A DNA stretch of 64,000 nt from Candidatus Uhrbacteria bacterium RIFCSPHIGHO2_12_FULL_60_25 (GCA_001791275.1 MGEH01000018.1:1-64000); one strand, 5' to 3'; numbered from the stretch's first letter, positions 27,415 to 36,730 are shown. The notes: a model not told the origin generated them from the sequence alone. Numbers and translations are program-made.

Positions 27415-28508
27415 GTATGGAGCTATCGTCCGCATTGCCTCTCCTCGTTCTTCTCGCGGTCGGCTTGTCCGCGGCGCTGACCCCGCTCGTACGGCGTTTC
27501 GCGTTCTCGTTCGATGTCGTGGACCGCCCGTCCGGAGGCAGGAAGATCCACAAGACGCTGACGGCGCTCTGGGGAGGTCTCGCGACCGGCGCGAGTCTGG
27601 TCATCTGTTTTCTGTTCCTCTTTCAATTCGTGGACGGAAAGGAACTTCGCGACGTGCAGCTTTGGGGCTTCATCATCGCGATTCTTCTCCTGATGGCGGG
27701 AGGAATGATTGACGATTATTTTGACATCAAGCCGTGGCAGCAGTTCCTGTTTCCGCTTTTCGCGTCCGTCATTATCGTCGCGTCGGGGAGCGGAATCGTG
27801 CAGGTGACGAACCCGTTCGGTCCGGGCGCGCTGTCGCTCGTGTGGGCGCAACCGGTCTTTTCGTGGATGGGTCTCTCGATCCCGTTCGCGTTCCCGACGG
27901 ATCTCGTGACGGTCGCGTGGCTGTTGACCGTGACCTACGCGCTGAAATTCTTGGACGGACTGGACGGGCTCGCCGCTGGGATGACTGTGATCGGCGCTGC
28001 GCTCATCGCCGCGCTCGCCTCGACCGACGCGTACTTCCAGCCGCTCATCGCGCTCATGGCACTCATGGTTGCAGGCGTCTACCTGGGTTTTCTGCCATGG
28101 AACCGACAGGGGTCCGTATTTCTCGGTGAAGCGGGGAGTACGATCGCGGGGTTCAGTCTCGGCGTGCTCGCGATTATTTCGGGCGCGAAGGTTGCGACTG
28201 CCGCGACAGCACTTGCCGTCCCGCTCGTTGATATCGCACTCGTCGTGATACGACGCGTACTGCGCGGCACATCGCCGTTCAAGGGCGACGACACGCACCT
28301 CCACTTCCAACTCTTGAAAGCCGGGCTCTCATCACAAAACGCCGTGCGTCTCATTTGGGGAATCGCGCTCGTGTTCGGTCTCCTGGCGTTCACCCTGCAG
28401 ACGCGGGGGAAGCTGTTCCTGTTGGCTGGTCTCGCCGTACTCACGCTCGTTATTTCCTATTTGGCCGTGACGAGGAAAAAATCCTCTTCAATGTCATCCC
28501 GAGCGTAG
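27411..28508 (+). CDS. MraY/WecA/TagO-family polyprenyl-phosphate glycosyl-1-phosphate transferase
   Basis: MAGGMIDDYFDIKPWQQ, ALKFLDGLDGLAAG, GDDTHLHFQLLKAGLS; multi-TM. Confidence 0.88.
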   Translation: MSMELSSALPLLVLLAVGLSAALTPLVRRFAFSFDVVDRPSGGRKIHKTLTALWGGLATGASLVICFLFLFQFVDGKELRDVQLWGFIIAILLLMAGGMIDDYFDIKPWQQFLFPLFASVIIVASGSGIVQVTNPFGPGALSLVWAQPVFSWMGLSIPFAFPTDLVTVAWLLTVTYALKFLDGLDGLAAGMTVIGAALIAALASTDAYFQPLIALMALMVAGVYLGFLPWNRQGSVFLGEAGSTIAGFSLGVLAIISGAKVATAATALAVPLVDIALVVIRRVLRGTSPFKGDDTHLHFQLLKAGLSSQNAVRLIWGIALVFGLLAFTLQTRGKLFLLAGLAVLTLVISYLAVTRKKSSSMSSRA

Positions 28509-28607
28509 CGAAGCGTAGCCGAGGGACAGTTTTCGTTACCTCGCGATACGGAAAACTGTCCCCTTCGGCTGCGCTCAGGGCGGGCTCTCGGCTACGCTCG
28601 GGATGAC
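28493..28607. repeat. Palindromic repeat, GTCATCCCGAGC family (copy C)
   Basis: GTCATCCCGAGCGTAGC...GCTACGCTCGGGATGAC; provides last codons and stop of the upstream CDS. Confidence 0.85.
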
Positions 28608-28618
28608 ACTTTATTGAT

Positions 28619-29089
28619 ATGCGCAACACCCTTCGTAACATCCTCTTCGTCCTGCTCATCGGCGGGGCGGTGGCGCTGTTCGCCTCGGACCGGGAGACGA
28701 ATGTCTCGGGACAACCGACGCTCCCGACACGTGACATCGTCGTGAACGGACATCGTCTCATCGTCGTCGAGATCGCGGACGATGACATCGAACGCGAACG
28801 CGGCCTGTCGTTTCGTGAGCGTCTCGGCCCAGATCATGGGATGTTGTTCGCGTACGACGCGTCGGAACGGCTGCGGTTCTGGATGCATGGGATGAAATTT
28901 CCGCTGGATCTGATATTCATCCGCGACGGCCGCGTAGTCTCCGTCGCGGCCGACGTCCCGATCACGACGGCAGGCGTCCCAACGGTCGTGTGGCCGGAGG
29001 AAGAAGCGGACCAGGTTCTCGAATTGAATGCGGGTGATGCGAAACGGTTTGACATACGCGTCGGAACCGAGATTGAAATGCAACCTTGA
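28619..29089 (+). CDS. DUF192 family protein, exported/anchored
   Basis: RERGLSFRERLGPDHGMLFAYDASERLRFWMHGMKFPLDLIFI. Confidence 0.88.
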   Translation: MRNTLRNILFVLLIGGAVALFASDRETNVSGQPTLPTRDIVVNGHRLIVVEIADDDIERERGLSFRERLGPDHGMLFAYDASERLRFWMHGMKFPLDLIFIRDGRVVSVAADVPITTAGVPTVVWPEEEADQVLELNAGDAKRFDIRVGTEIEMQP

Positions 29090-29146
29090 CACATCTGGTC
29101 CGAAACGTATCAATGGGTCGCAGGACATTCATAGGGAGGAGAAGTC

Positions 29147-29716
29147 ATGCCGGATCTGCTGCTGGTCGCTGTCTTCATTCTGTACGTCAAGATCGGGCAC
29201 GTCATCGGCCGGGTGTCATGGAGCGTGTGGTACGAAGACGAACGGACAAAGGTCGTCCCGTTCATTCTGTTCCCGTACAGCCATACGATGAGCGAGATCG
29301 GCGGATCGTCCTCCGGCCCCACGATCGTGAGCCGTTGCGGCTCGGACGGCGCCAGGCGCGCGTACACCGCGCTCGTCACGGTCATCTGGCCGCTCAAGCT
29401 CGCATGGAATTCCGTCATCGTCGCGATCTGCGGCGCGCTGTACGTGTTGGCCAAAGCGGCGGAGGCCCTGATCGCGCGTGACGTGCGCAGACGGCTGCGC
29501 GCCATCGCGATCGTTCCGTCGCCGCTGCCCGCGGTTACGCGCGCTCCGGTTCCCCCGTCCTGCGAGGTTCTGTCCAGAACGCCCGAGGAGGAGATCGTCC
29601 AGCTCATGGTCGAGCGGAAGCGCATCGTCCGCCGCATCCGCGAACTCCAGCTCCTGCTCACCAAGAAGCACGGGAGTGGGAAATTCCGCGTTTCGAATCC
29701 GAACGAGGAGAACTGA
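29147..29716 (+). CDS. Hypothetical protein
   Basis: Intact ORF with GGAGGAGAAG upstream and terminator downstream. Confidence 0.65.
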   Translation: MPDLLLVAVFILYVKIGHVIGRVSWSVWYEDERTKVVPFILFPYSHTMSEIGGSSSGPTIVSRCGSDGARRAYTALVTVIWPLKLAWNSVIVAICGALYVLAKAAEALIARDVRRRLRAIAIVPSPLPAVTRAPVPPSCEVLSRTPEEEIVQLMVERKRIVRRIRELQLLLTKKHGSGKFRVSNPNEEN

Positions 29717-29733
29717 TGTCCGTCCCACTGAAC

Positions 29734-29765
29734 GCCGCCCCACACTCTCGGGGCGGCTTTCTTTT
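29734..29765 (+). terminator. Rho-independent terminator
   Basis: GCCGCCCC-ACACTCTC-GGGGCGGC-TTTCTTTT. Confidence 0.8.
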
Positions 29766-29798
29766 CAATGGATGAGCCATCATGTTAGCGTATGTCTC

Positions 29799-31109
29799 AT
29801 GCCGGACATCGCGAACATCAAACGTGCGCATTGCGTGGGCATCGGAGGCATCCACGTGTCCGCGGTCGCGCGGCTTTTGAAATCGCGCGGCGTCACGGTC
29901 TCGGGGAGTGATGCGGTGGCGGGCGATGAGACGTCGCTCCTTGAGAAGCAGGAGTTCGCGGTCACGATCGGGCACGCGGCGACGAACGTCCCCGCGGACG
30001 CGGACGTCGTGATCTACAGCCACGCGGTGCCGGAGGACAACGCGGAGCTCGCAGAAGCGAAAAAGCGCGGCATCCCCGTCTATCATACGCACGCTTTTCT
30101 TGGTGAATTGTTCAAGGACGCGAAACAGATCGTGGTCACTGGCACGCACGGGAAGAGCACGACGACCGCGATGATCGGGACGATCCTCATCGCAGGCGGC
30201 GAGAATCCGACGGTCGTCGTTGGGACGAAGGTCCCGGGTTTTTCAGACGGTAACCTGCGCATCGGTCGTGATGATCTCCTGGTTGTCGAAGGCGACGAGT
30301 ACCAGCGTCACGTGTTGTCCTATGTGCCGACGGTGCTCGTCCTGAATAACATGGAGCTGGACCATACCGATATTTTCCCGACCATGGACGAGTATGCCGC
30401 GATGTTCGGAGAAGCGATCGGGCGCGTGAAGGATGGCGGTGCAGTCATCTGGAACGCGGAGGACCGGGGTCTCGCTGAGCTGGTCGCTGCGCGGAAAGCG
30501 GCATGCGGAAAGCGGAATGTAGGTCTTGTGGCCGTGCGAAGAACGGATGTTCCATTGCGGGTCCCGGGCGAAATGAATCAACGGAACGCCGCGATGGCGT
30601 CAGCCGCAGTACAGGCATGGAAACCGGACATTGATCCGTCCATCGCGGCGAAGGCATTGGCGGACTTTCCGGGCGTTTGGCGTAGGTTCGAGCGCGTCGG
30701 TGAATTTAACGGCGCGACGGTCATTTCCGATTACGGTCACCACCCGACCGAAGTCCGTGAGACGTTGAAGGCGGCGAAGCTCGCTTTTCCAGCCAAGCGG
30801 GTCGTCCTTTGCTTTCAACCGCACCAGCGTAACCGGACAAAACATCTGTTCAATGATTTTGTCGAAGTCTTGAAAGACGCCGACGTCCTCGTCCTGGTTG
30901 AAATCTACGACGTCCCGGGTCGTGAAGAGGAAGAAGATCGGGATGTGACGAGTGAAAAACTATTACAGGCGATCGGCAAGGGATCGTACGCCGCGACGTT
31001 GGATGACGCTGAGGCTCAATTGCGAAAGATCGTAACGCCGAATGACGTCGTACTCGTGATGGGCGCAGGAACGATTGATCAGGTCGCGCGGAAATTGGTC
31101 AAAACATGA
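29799..31109 (+). CDS. murC: UDP-N-acetylmuramate--L-alanine ligase
   Basis: HCVGIGGIHVSAVARLL, VTGTHGKSTTTAMIG, DYGHHPTEVRETL. Confidence 0.94.
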   Translation: MPDIANIKRAHCVGIGGIHVSAVARLLKSRGVTVSGSDAVAGDETSLLEKQEFAVTIGHAATNVPADADVVIYSHAVPEDNAELAEAKKRGIPVYHTHAFLGELFKDAKQIVVTGTHGKSTTTAMIGTILIAGGENPTVVVGTKVPGFSDGNLRIGRDDLLVVEGDEYQRHVLSYVPTVLVLNNMELDHTDIFPTMDEYAAMFGEAIGRVKDGGAVIWNAEDRGLAELVAARKAACGKRNVGLVAVRRTDVPLRVPGEMNQRNAAMASAAVQAWKPDIDPSIAAKALADFPGVWRRFERVGEFNGATVISDYGHHPTEVRETLKAAKLAFPAKRVVLCFQPHQRNRTKHLFNDFVEVLKDADVLVLVEIYDVPGREEEEDRDVTSEKLLQAIGKGSYAATLDDAEAQLRKIVTPNDVVLVMGAGTIDQVARKLVKT

Positions 31110-32113
31110 AAGCTCTCACTCCTGAACAGATCGCCAACGTCGTTGAACGACTCCCGACGGTCATTCGAGACGAGCCCATGTCCAAACACACGAACTTCCG
31201 TATCGGAGGTCCGGCGCGGTTGTACGTCGTCGCGAACGACACTGACGCGTTGGTGAACGTGGTTCGGGTCGCACGAGACGCAGGCGTACCGTGGACCGTC
31301 TTTGGCGGAGGATCGAACATCTTGGTCTCGGATGACGCGTACGAGGGCCTTATGATTCAAGCCGCTCTGCGTGGCATGAACGTCGAAGGAGCGTCAGTGA
31401 CGTGTGAACCGGGCGTTATCACGGCGTTCGCGGCGCGGATGTCCGCCGACGCAGGTTTGACCGGCTTTGAGTGGGCGGTAGGCGTGCCAGGGACGATCGG
31501 CGGCGCCGTTTACGGCAACGCCGGATGTTTCGGCGGGGAGATGAAGGACGTCATCGAATCGGTCGACGCGTATCGCGTCGCGGACGATCAGCGGCTCACG
31601 TACACGAAAGTTGATTGTCGTTTCGGATATCGTGAAAGTCGTTTCAAACACGAGCCTCATCTGATCCTCGGGTGCACCTTGCGTTTAGCGGTCGGGGAGA
31701 AGGACGCCGCTCGTCGTCGCATGGTCGAGATTATCGCGCTTCGCAAAGCCAAGCAGCCGCTCGAACAATCGAGCGCAGGGTGTGTGTTCAAGAATTTTGA
31801 ATTTTCAGACGAGTCGGCGCTGGAGATTTTGCGACGCACCCTTCGGCTTCGCTCAGGGCAGGCTGTGGAGGTGCCCGCGGAGATGCTGGCCGCGAAGCGT
31901 CTTTCGGCAGGATGGCTCGTGGATCAGGTCGGAATGTTGGGGAAGACCGTGGGCGGCGTCGCGGTCTCCGATAAACACGGCAACTTCGTGGTGAATGCCG
32001 GTGGCGGCCGCGCACAAGACGTCATCGCCCTCATGAGCGTCATCAAGATGAAGGTCCGCGATGAACTTGGTATCTTCTTGGAAGACGAGGTACAGTTGGT
32101 TGGGTTTGAATAA
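31106..32113 (+). CDS. murB: UDP-N-acetylenolpyruvoylglucosamine reductase
   Basis: HTNFRIGGPARLYVV, GGGSNILVSDD, GVPGTIGGAVYGNAGCFGGE. Confidence 0.95.
   Translation: MKALTPEQIANVVERLPTVIRDEPMSKHTNFRIGGPARLYVVANDTDALVNVVRVARDAGVPWTVFGGGSNILVSDDAYEGLMIQAALRGMNVEGASVTCEPGVITAFAARMSADAGLTGFEWAVGVPGTIGGAVYGNAGCFGGEMKDVIESVDAYRVADDQRLTYTKVDCRFGYRESRFKHEPHLILGCTLRLAVGEKDAARRRMVEIIALRKAKQPLEQSSAGCVFKNFEFSDESALEILRRTLRLRSGQAVEVPAEMLAAKRLSAGWLVDQVGMLGKTVGGVAVSDKHGNFVVNAGGGRAQDVIALMSVIKMKVRDELGIFLEDEVQLVGFE
31838..31867 (+). repeat. In-frame repeat-derived insert inside murB
   Basis: ACCCTTCGGCTTCGCTCAGGGCAGGCTGTG, translated TLRLRSGQAV; same motif in repeat copies C and D. Confidence 0.65.
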
Positions 32114-32124
32114 CTCACCTAAGC

Positions 32125-32283
32125 GTCATTCCGAGCGTAGCGAAGGCCGTCAGACGGCCGAAGCGGAGCCGAGAGCCTGCCTTGAGCGCAGCCGAAGGGA
32201 ACCACTGTCGTAATTTCGCGATACGTTTACATGACGAAAGCGGTTCCTCCGCTCGGCCGTCGGACGGCCTCGGTCGGTATGAC
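32125..32283. repeat. Repeat of the GTCATCCCGAGC family (copy D)
   Basis: GTCATTCCGAGCGTAGCGAAGGCC... and inverted 3' end ...GGTCGGTATGAC; shares CGCGATACG core with copy C. Confidence 0.75.
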
Positions 32284-32293
32284 ATGTAGAGAT

Positions 32294-32617
32294 ATGACCA
32301 TCACCATTGAACCAAAAGGGATTGAGCTGACAGACGCCATACGAACGTACGCGGAAGAAAAGTTTATGTCACTCACGAAATACGTCGAGGGGATTGAGAA
32401 GATGGACATTGATATCGGCATGGAGTCGCACCACCATGTGAATGGAAAGGTCTACATGTGTTCGGCGCACGTCTTCCTGCGCAATAAGGATTTCTACGTG
32501 AAGAAGGAAGCCGAAGAGCTCTACAAAGCGATTGATAAGGTCAAAGACCATCTTCGGAACGAGCTCGCGGAATACAAGGATCGGCATCTGAAGAAGCACC
32601 GGTCGGACAACGCGTAG
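32294..32617 (+). CDS. hpf: Ribosome hibernation-promoting factor/RaiA family
   Basis: MTITIEPKGIELTDAIRTYAEEKFMSLTKYVEGIEKMDIDI. Confidence 0.9.
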   Translation: MTITIEPKGIELTDAIRTYAEEKFMSLTKYVEGIEKMDIDIGMESHHHVNGKVYMCSAHVFLRNKDFYVKKEAEELYKAIDKVKDHLRNELAEYKDRHLKKHRSDNA

Positions 32618-32665
32618 GCGGATTGCGGGAAACGTCTCGTTGCGTTAACATCCGCGCACGTCATT

Positions 32666-35371
32666 ATGTCGTTGTTGAAGGTACTTTTCGGTGATGCGAA
32701 CGAGCGCGAGGTGAAAAGGCTCCAGCCGCTGGTAGACCGGATCAATGCCCTTGAGAAGCAATTCGAAGGGTTGTCTCTTGACGCGCTGAAGACGGCGGCC
32801 GGTGAGATCCGGGAGCGTCTCGCGAAGGGGGAGGGCATGGACGACGTCCTCCCGGACGCGTTCGGGCTCGCGCGTGAAGCGACGAAACGGACGTTGAAAC
32901 AGCGCCAGTATAACGTCCAGCTCACGGGTGGCCTTGCGCTCCACAGGGGGATGATCGCGGAAATGCGCACAGGAGAAGGAAAGACGCTCACGGCCGTCGC
33001 GCCCATCGTCTTAAACGCACTGACCGGTAAGGGAGTCCATTTGGTCACCGTGAACGACTACCTGGCGCGCCGCGACGCAGTGTGGATGGGACAGGCGTAC
33101 CACGCGCTCGGGCTTTCGGTCGGCTGTATCCAGCATGAGAGCGGGTTTTTATACGATCCTACGTTTAAGCGTGAGCCGGAACATGATGAAGAGCGCGACG
33201 CGACCGGATCATTCCGCGTGGACATGGACTACCTACGGCCATGTTCCCGCCGCGAGGCCTACGCAGCCGACATCACCTACGGCACGAACAACGAGTTCGG
33301 GTTTGACTACCTGCGCGACAATATGGTCGGTCGTGTGGAAGAGATGGTGCAGCGCGAGCTCCACTACGCCATTGTGGACGAAGTGGACTCTATCTTAATC
33401 GACGAAGCGCGCACGCCGCTCATCATTTCAGGTCCGGCCGCGGAACCGGCCGAACTGTACTACCGGTTCGCCGACCTCGTCCCGCGTCTGAACGAGAACG
33501 AAGACTACAAGGTGGACGAGAAGCATCGTGCGGCGACATTGACCGAGTCGGGGATCACGAAGATGGAGGGGTGGTTGAACGTCGAGAACCTCTACACCAC
33601 GACCGGGATGCGCATGGTCCATCACCTCGAGCAGGCGCTGCGCGCGCACGCGCTCTACAAGAAGGACCGCGACTACGTGGTGAAGGACGGCGAGGTCATC
33701 ATCGTGGACGAGTTCACGGGCCGTCTCATGATCGGACGCCGGTACTCCGAAGGGCTCCATCAGGCCATTGAGGCGAAAGAGCGCGTCAACATCCAGCGCG
33801 AATCCATCACGCTCGCCACGATCACGTTCCAGAACTACTTCCGCCTGTACGAGAAGCTCGCTGGCATGACCGGCACGGCCGCGACCGAGGCCGAAGAATT
33901 TCACAAGATTTACAAACTCGAAGTCCTCACGATTCCGACGAACAAGACGGCGCAACGGTCAGACCTTCCTGACCGCGTGTACAAGACGGAGATCGGAAAA
34001 TTCCGCGCCGTTGTGGACGAGATCAAGGTCCGGCACGCGAAAGGACAGCCCATGCTGGTCGGCACCGTGTCCATTGAGAAGAACGAGCTCCTCTCGTCTT
34101 TTCTGCACGAAGCAGGCGTCCCGCACGAAGTCCTGAACGCGAAGAACCACGAACGCGAGGGCGCGATCATCGCGCAGGCCGGGCGCAAGGGCGCGGTCAC
34201 GATCGCCACGAACATGGCCGGCCGCGGCGTGGACATCATTCTGGGCGGCAACCCGCCGGATCAGAAGGAGGCCGACGACGTCCGCGCGGTGGGAGGTCTC
34301 CACGTGATCGGCACGGAACGCCACGAGTCCCGCCGCATCGACAACCAGCTGCGCGGCCGCGCCGCGCGTCAGGGCGACCAAGGATCCACGCAATTTTTTA
34401 TCTCGACCGAAGACGACCTCATGCGCATCTTCGGGAGCGACCGGATGAAGAAGATGATGGATGCGCTCAAAGTCCCGGATGACATGCCGATCGAACACAA
34501 GATCCTGTCCAAATCCATCGAGAGCGCCCAGCACCGCGTGGAAGGACACAACTTCGACATCCGCAAACACCTTCTCGAGTACGACGACGTGCTGAACAAG
34601 CACCGGAGCGTCGTCTACCGCAAGCGCCGCGACGTCCTGGAGCTGTCGAAACGGCCCACGGTCGAAGGCGAACGGCCGCTGAAGGCCAAAGTCCTCGAGG
34701 CCATCGAAGGCGAAGCCGAGCAGCTCGTGATGTTCCATACGGGCGCGGAAGAACCGACCGCGTGGGACCTGGATGCGCTGACGAACGCGGTGAAAACCAT
34801 GCTCCCTCCGACGCTCGACGTTTCGAACCGATTGACCGTCGCCCGCACGGAGATCGAAGGTAAGATGGACCTCGCGGGCCGTCGTACGGCCCTCATCGAA
34901 ACGATCATGGGGTTGGTCAAAGAAGCCTACACGGGGATCGAAGAAAATGTTGGCGACTCGGCCATGATGGCCGAGATCGAGAAAGCCGTGTTTATTCGCT
35001 CGATCGATGATGCGTGGATTGATCACCTGGAGAACATTGACCACTTGCGACACGGGATTGGTCTCCAAGGCTATGGCCAGCGCGATCCGCTTGTCGAATA
35101 CAAACGAGAAGCCTATCGTCTCTTTAACGAACTCATGGCCACGATCGGCCGCGCAGTGACGGCGACGATTCTGCGCGTCCAGGTATCAAAAGAAGCCATG
35201 GAACAGGAACTCCAGCGCCAGCAGCGCCCCATGGTCCTGTCCGGTCCCACGATCGAGGCGACGTCCGGTAGCGTTCAGAACGCCGCGAAGGGCATGTTCG
35301 ACAACGTGGGCCGCAACGAACTCTGCCCGTGCGGATCAGGGAAGAAGTTCAAGAAGTGCCATGGGGCATAA
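32666..35371 (+). CDS. secA: Protein translocase subunit SecA
   Basis: MRTGEGKTLTA Walker A; VDEVDSILIDEARTPLIISG; C-terminal zinc motif NELCPCGSGKKFKKCHG. Confidence 0.98.
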   Translation: MSLLKVLFGDANEREVKRLQPLVDRINALEKQFEGLSLDALKTAAGEIRERLAKGEGMDDVLPDAFGLAREATKRTLKQRQYNVQLTGGLALHRGMIAEMRTGEGKTLTAVAPIVLNALTGKGVHLVTVNDYLARRDAVWMGQAYHALGLSVGCIQHESGFLYDPTFKREPEHDEERDATGSFRVDMDYLRPCSRREAYAADITYGTNNEFGFDYLRDNMVGRVEEMVQRELHYAIVDEVDSILIDEARTPLIISGPAAEPAELYYRFADLVPRLNENEDYKVDEKHRAATLTESGITKMEGWLNVENLYTTTGMRMVHHLEQALRAHALYKKDRDYVVKDGEVIIVDEFTGRLMIGRRYSEGLHQAIEAKERVNIQRESITLATITFQNYFRLYEKLAGMTGTAATEAEEFHKIYKLEVLTIPTNKTAQRSDLPDRVYKTEIGKFRAVVDEIKVRHAKGQPMLVGTVSIEKNELLSSFLHEAGVPHEVLNAKNHEREGAIIAQAGRKGAVTIATNMAGRGVDIILGGNPPDQKEADDVRAVGGLHVIGTERHESRRIDNQLRGRAARQGDQGSTQFFISTEDDLMRIFGSDRMKKMMDALKVPDDMPIEHKILSKSIESAQHRVEGHNFDIRKHLLEYDDVLNKHRSVVYRKRRDVLELSKRPTVEGERPLKAKVLEAIEGEAEQLVMFHTGAEEPTAWDLDALTNAVKTMLPPTLDVSNRLTVARTEIEGKMDLAGRRTALIETIMGLVKEAYTGIEENVGDSAMMAEIEKAVFIRSIDDAWIDHLENIDHLRHGIGLQGYGQRDPLVEYKREAYRLFNELMATIGRAVTATILRVQVSKEAMEQELQRQQRPMVLSGPTIEATSGSVQNAAKGMFDNVGRNELCPCGSGKKFKKCHGA

Positions 35372-35785
35372 GTGTCTAAACTTATGCGAAAACAGTACAA
35401 GCGAAAGAAGTGGAACGTGTACGAGACTCTTCGGACACGAGTCAAAAAGACGCGACTTGGTTTGCAAAAAGGCGATGTCATTTCCCTCGCCGATTTGGCA
35501 AAGGAGTATGGTTTATACATTCGTGTTGGGATCGGCACTTTGCACTGGAGAAAGGCAAGATCACCCGTTAAGCGTCACCCCTCGCGAGCCTCAACCCTCC
35601 TCGTGTCATCCCGAGCGAAGCGAAGCGGAGTCGAGGGACCCCTTTTCCGTAACAACTGCGGGGCCAGATTGATCCATTTCTGGTTGAAGGAAGCAATGAG
35701 CTTCTCCTTTTTGTCCCTTCGCCACCTCTTTAATTGTTTTTCACGCGCGATGGCCTCTCCGGGTTCGATGAATGTCTCAAAATAG
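35372..35785 (+). CDS. Hypothetical basic protein; 3' part runs into mobile element, possibly truncated
   Basis: MSKLMRKQYKRKKWNVYETLRTRVKKTRLGLQKGDV... then element-derived sequence after about 35604. Confidence 0.35.
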   Translation: MSKLMRKQYKRKKWNVYETLRTRVKKTRLGLQKGDVISLADLAKEYGLYIRVGIGTLHWRKARSPVKRHPSRASTLLVSSRAKRSGVEGPLFRNNCGARLIHFWLKEAMSFSFLSLRHLFNCFSRAMASPGSMNVSK

Positions 35786-35913
35786 ATAAGTCGATGGCAT
35801 TGGTACTGACAGGTGAATGATCGTGGATCAACGTCGGTTATATGTTCAACCACCCGACTGCACAGATCGTTCGTGATCCCGATGTAGAGCGTGCCGCTGT
35901 CGCTTGCCATCAT
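35575..35913 (-). CDS. GIY-YIG nuclease-domain protein inside inverted-repeat element (start uncertain, ORF open to 36102)
   Basis: GFFVYMMASDSGTLYIGITNDLCSRVVEHITD...AIAREKQLKRWRRDKKEKLI. Confidence 0.8.
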   Translation of the reverse strand: MMASDSGTLYIGITNDLCSRVVEHITDVDPRSFTCQYQCHRLIYFETFIEPGEAIAREKQLKRWRRDKKEKLIASFNQKWINLAPQLLRKRGPSTPLRFARDDTRRVEAREG

Positions 35914-36045
35914 GTACACGAAGAAACCGCGTTCGTTCCGTTCTGCCCAGGTGAGGAGTGAACCGATGCGCGACGCTGTTCCGGCAGGAATGAGGCATAA
36001 CGGGAAAGGGGTCCATCGACTCCGCTTCGCTACGCTCGGGATGAC
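35605..36045 (-). mobile_element. Inverted-repeat element encoding GIY-YIG protein (copy A)
   Basis: ~45-bp terminal inverted repeats GTCATCCCGAGCGAAGCGAAGCGGAGTCGAGGGACCCCTTTTCCGT with about 3 mismatches between ends. Confidence 0.75.
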
Positions 36046-36212
36046 CCCTGGGGCGTGGTGCTCCTCGAGGAAGCCTGTGTTTTGTCGTGAGGTCATATCC
36101 ATTCAGTCTCAAACATAAAACCACACGTCAAGTGTGGATAAACAGGGTCATTGTGTTAGGATTGCCGTCAAACGGCCTATGTCCACGTTCGAGAGGAAGA
36201 GAATTGTCTGAT

Positions 36213-36218
36213 ATGCTG
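36213..36218 (+). promoter_or_regulatory. -10 box TATGCT (TGa extended) 6 nt before ATG 36224/36225
   Basis: TGaTATGCT-gttccc-ATG. Confidence 0.5.
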
Positions 36219-36223
36219 TTCCC

Positions 36224-36730
36224 ATGACCGCGCACCGTCTCCGTACGGAATCCGCCTCCTATCTCCGAAACTTTATCTTCGGCGTGGAGGACAGTCTTGT
36301 CTCAACCGTCGGACTCCTGTCCGGTATCGCGATCGCGAACGTAGACCGAAAGACCATCATCCTGACGGGCATTGTTCTGATCTTCGTGGAAGCGTTCTCC
36401 ATGGCGGCCGGCAGTTTCCTGTCCGAGTCGTCGGCCATCGGTTTTATTAAACAGAAAGACACGTCCATCCGTCTCCCGCTCCGGGACGGGATCATAATGT
36501 TCTTCGCGTACTTCATCGCGGGATTTGTTCCGCTCGCGTCGTACTTCGTCCTGCCCGTCACGAACGCGTTCCCCGCATCGGTGAGCCTGTCACTCCTCGC
36601 GCTCTTCGGACTCGGCGCCTGGGGAGGGACTCTCACGCGTATCGGCGTCATACGGAGCGGGCTCCGCATGTTCGTGATCGGAGGGATCGCGATCGCGGTC
36701 GGCATTGGCGCGGGTTATTTTGTGGCATAA
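36224..36730 (+). CDS. VIT1/CCC1-family membrane transporter-like protein
   Basis: NFIFGVEDSLVSTVGLLSGIA and EAFSMAAGSFLSESS typical of VIT family. Confidence 0.88.
   Translation: MTAHRLRTESASYLRNFIFGVEDSLVSTVGLLSGIAIANVDRKTIILTGIVLIFVEAFSMAAGSFLSESSAIGFIKQKDTSIRLPLRDGIIMFFAYFIAGFVPLASYFVLPVTNAFPASVSLSLLALFGLGAWGGTLTRIGVIRSGLRMFVIGGIAIAVGIGAGYFVA

Noticed and set aside
33959-35068. 369-aa minus-strand ORF over secA
   Set aside because: secA is unambiguous; antisense frame is a GC artefact.
35575-36102. Full 175-aa ORF as the GIY-YIG protein
   Set aside because: N-terminal third is translated inverted repeat and flank; a start at or near 35913 is more plausible, though the true start is unknown.
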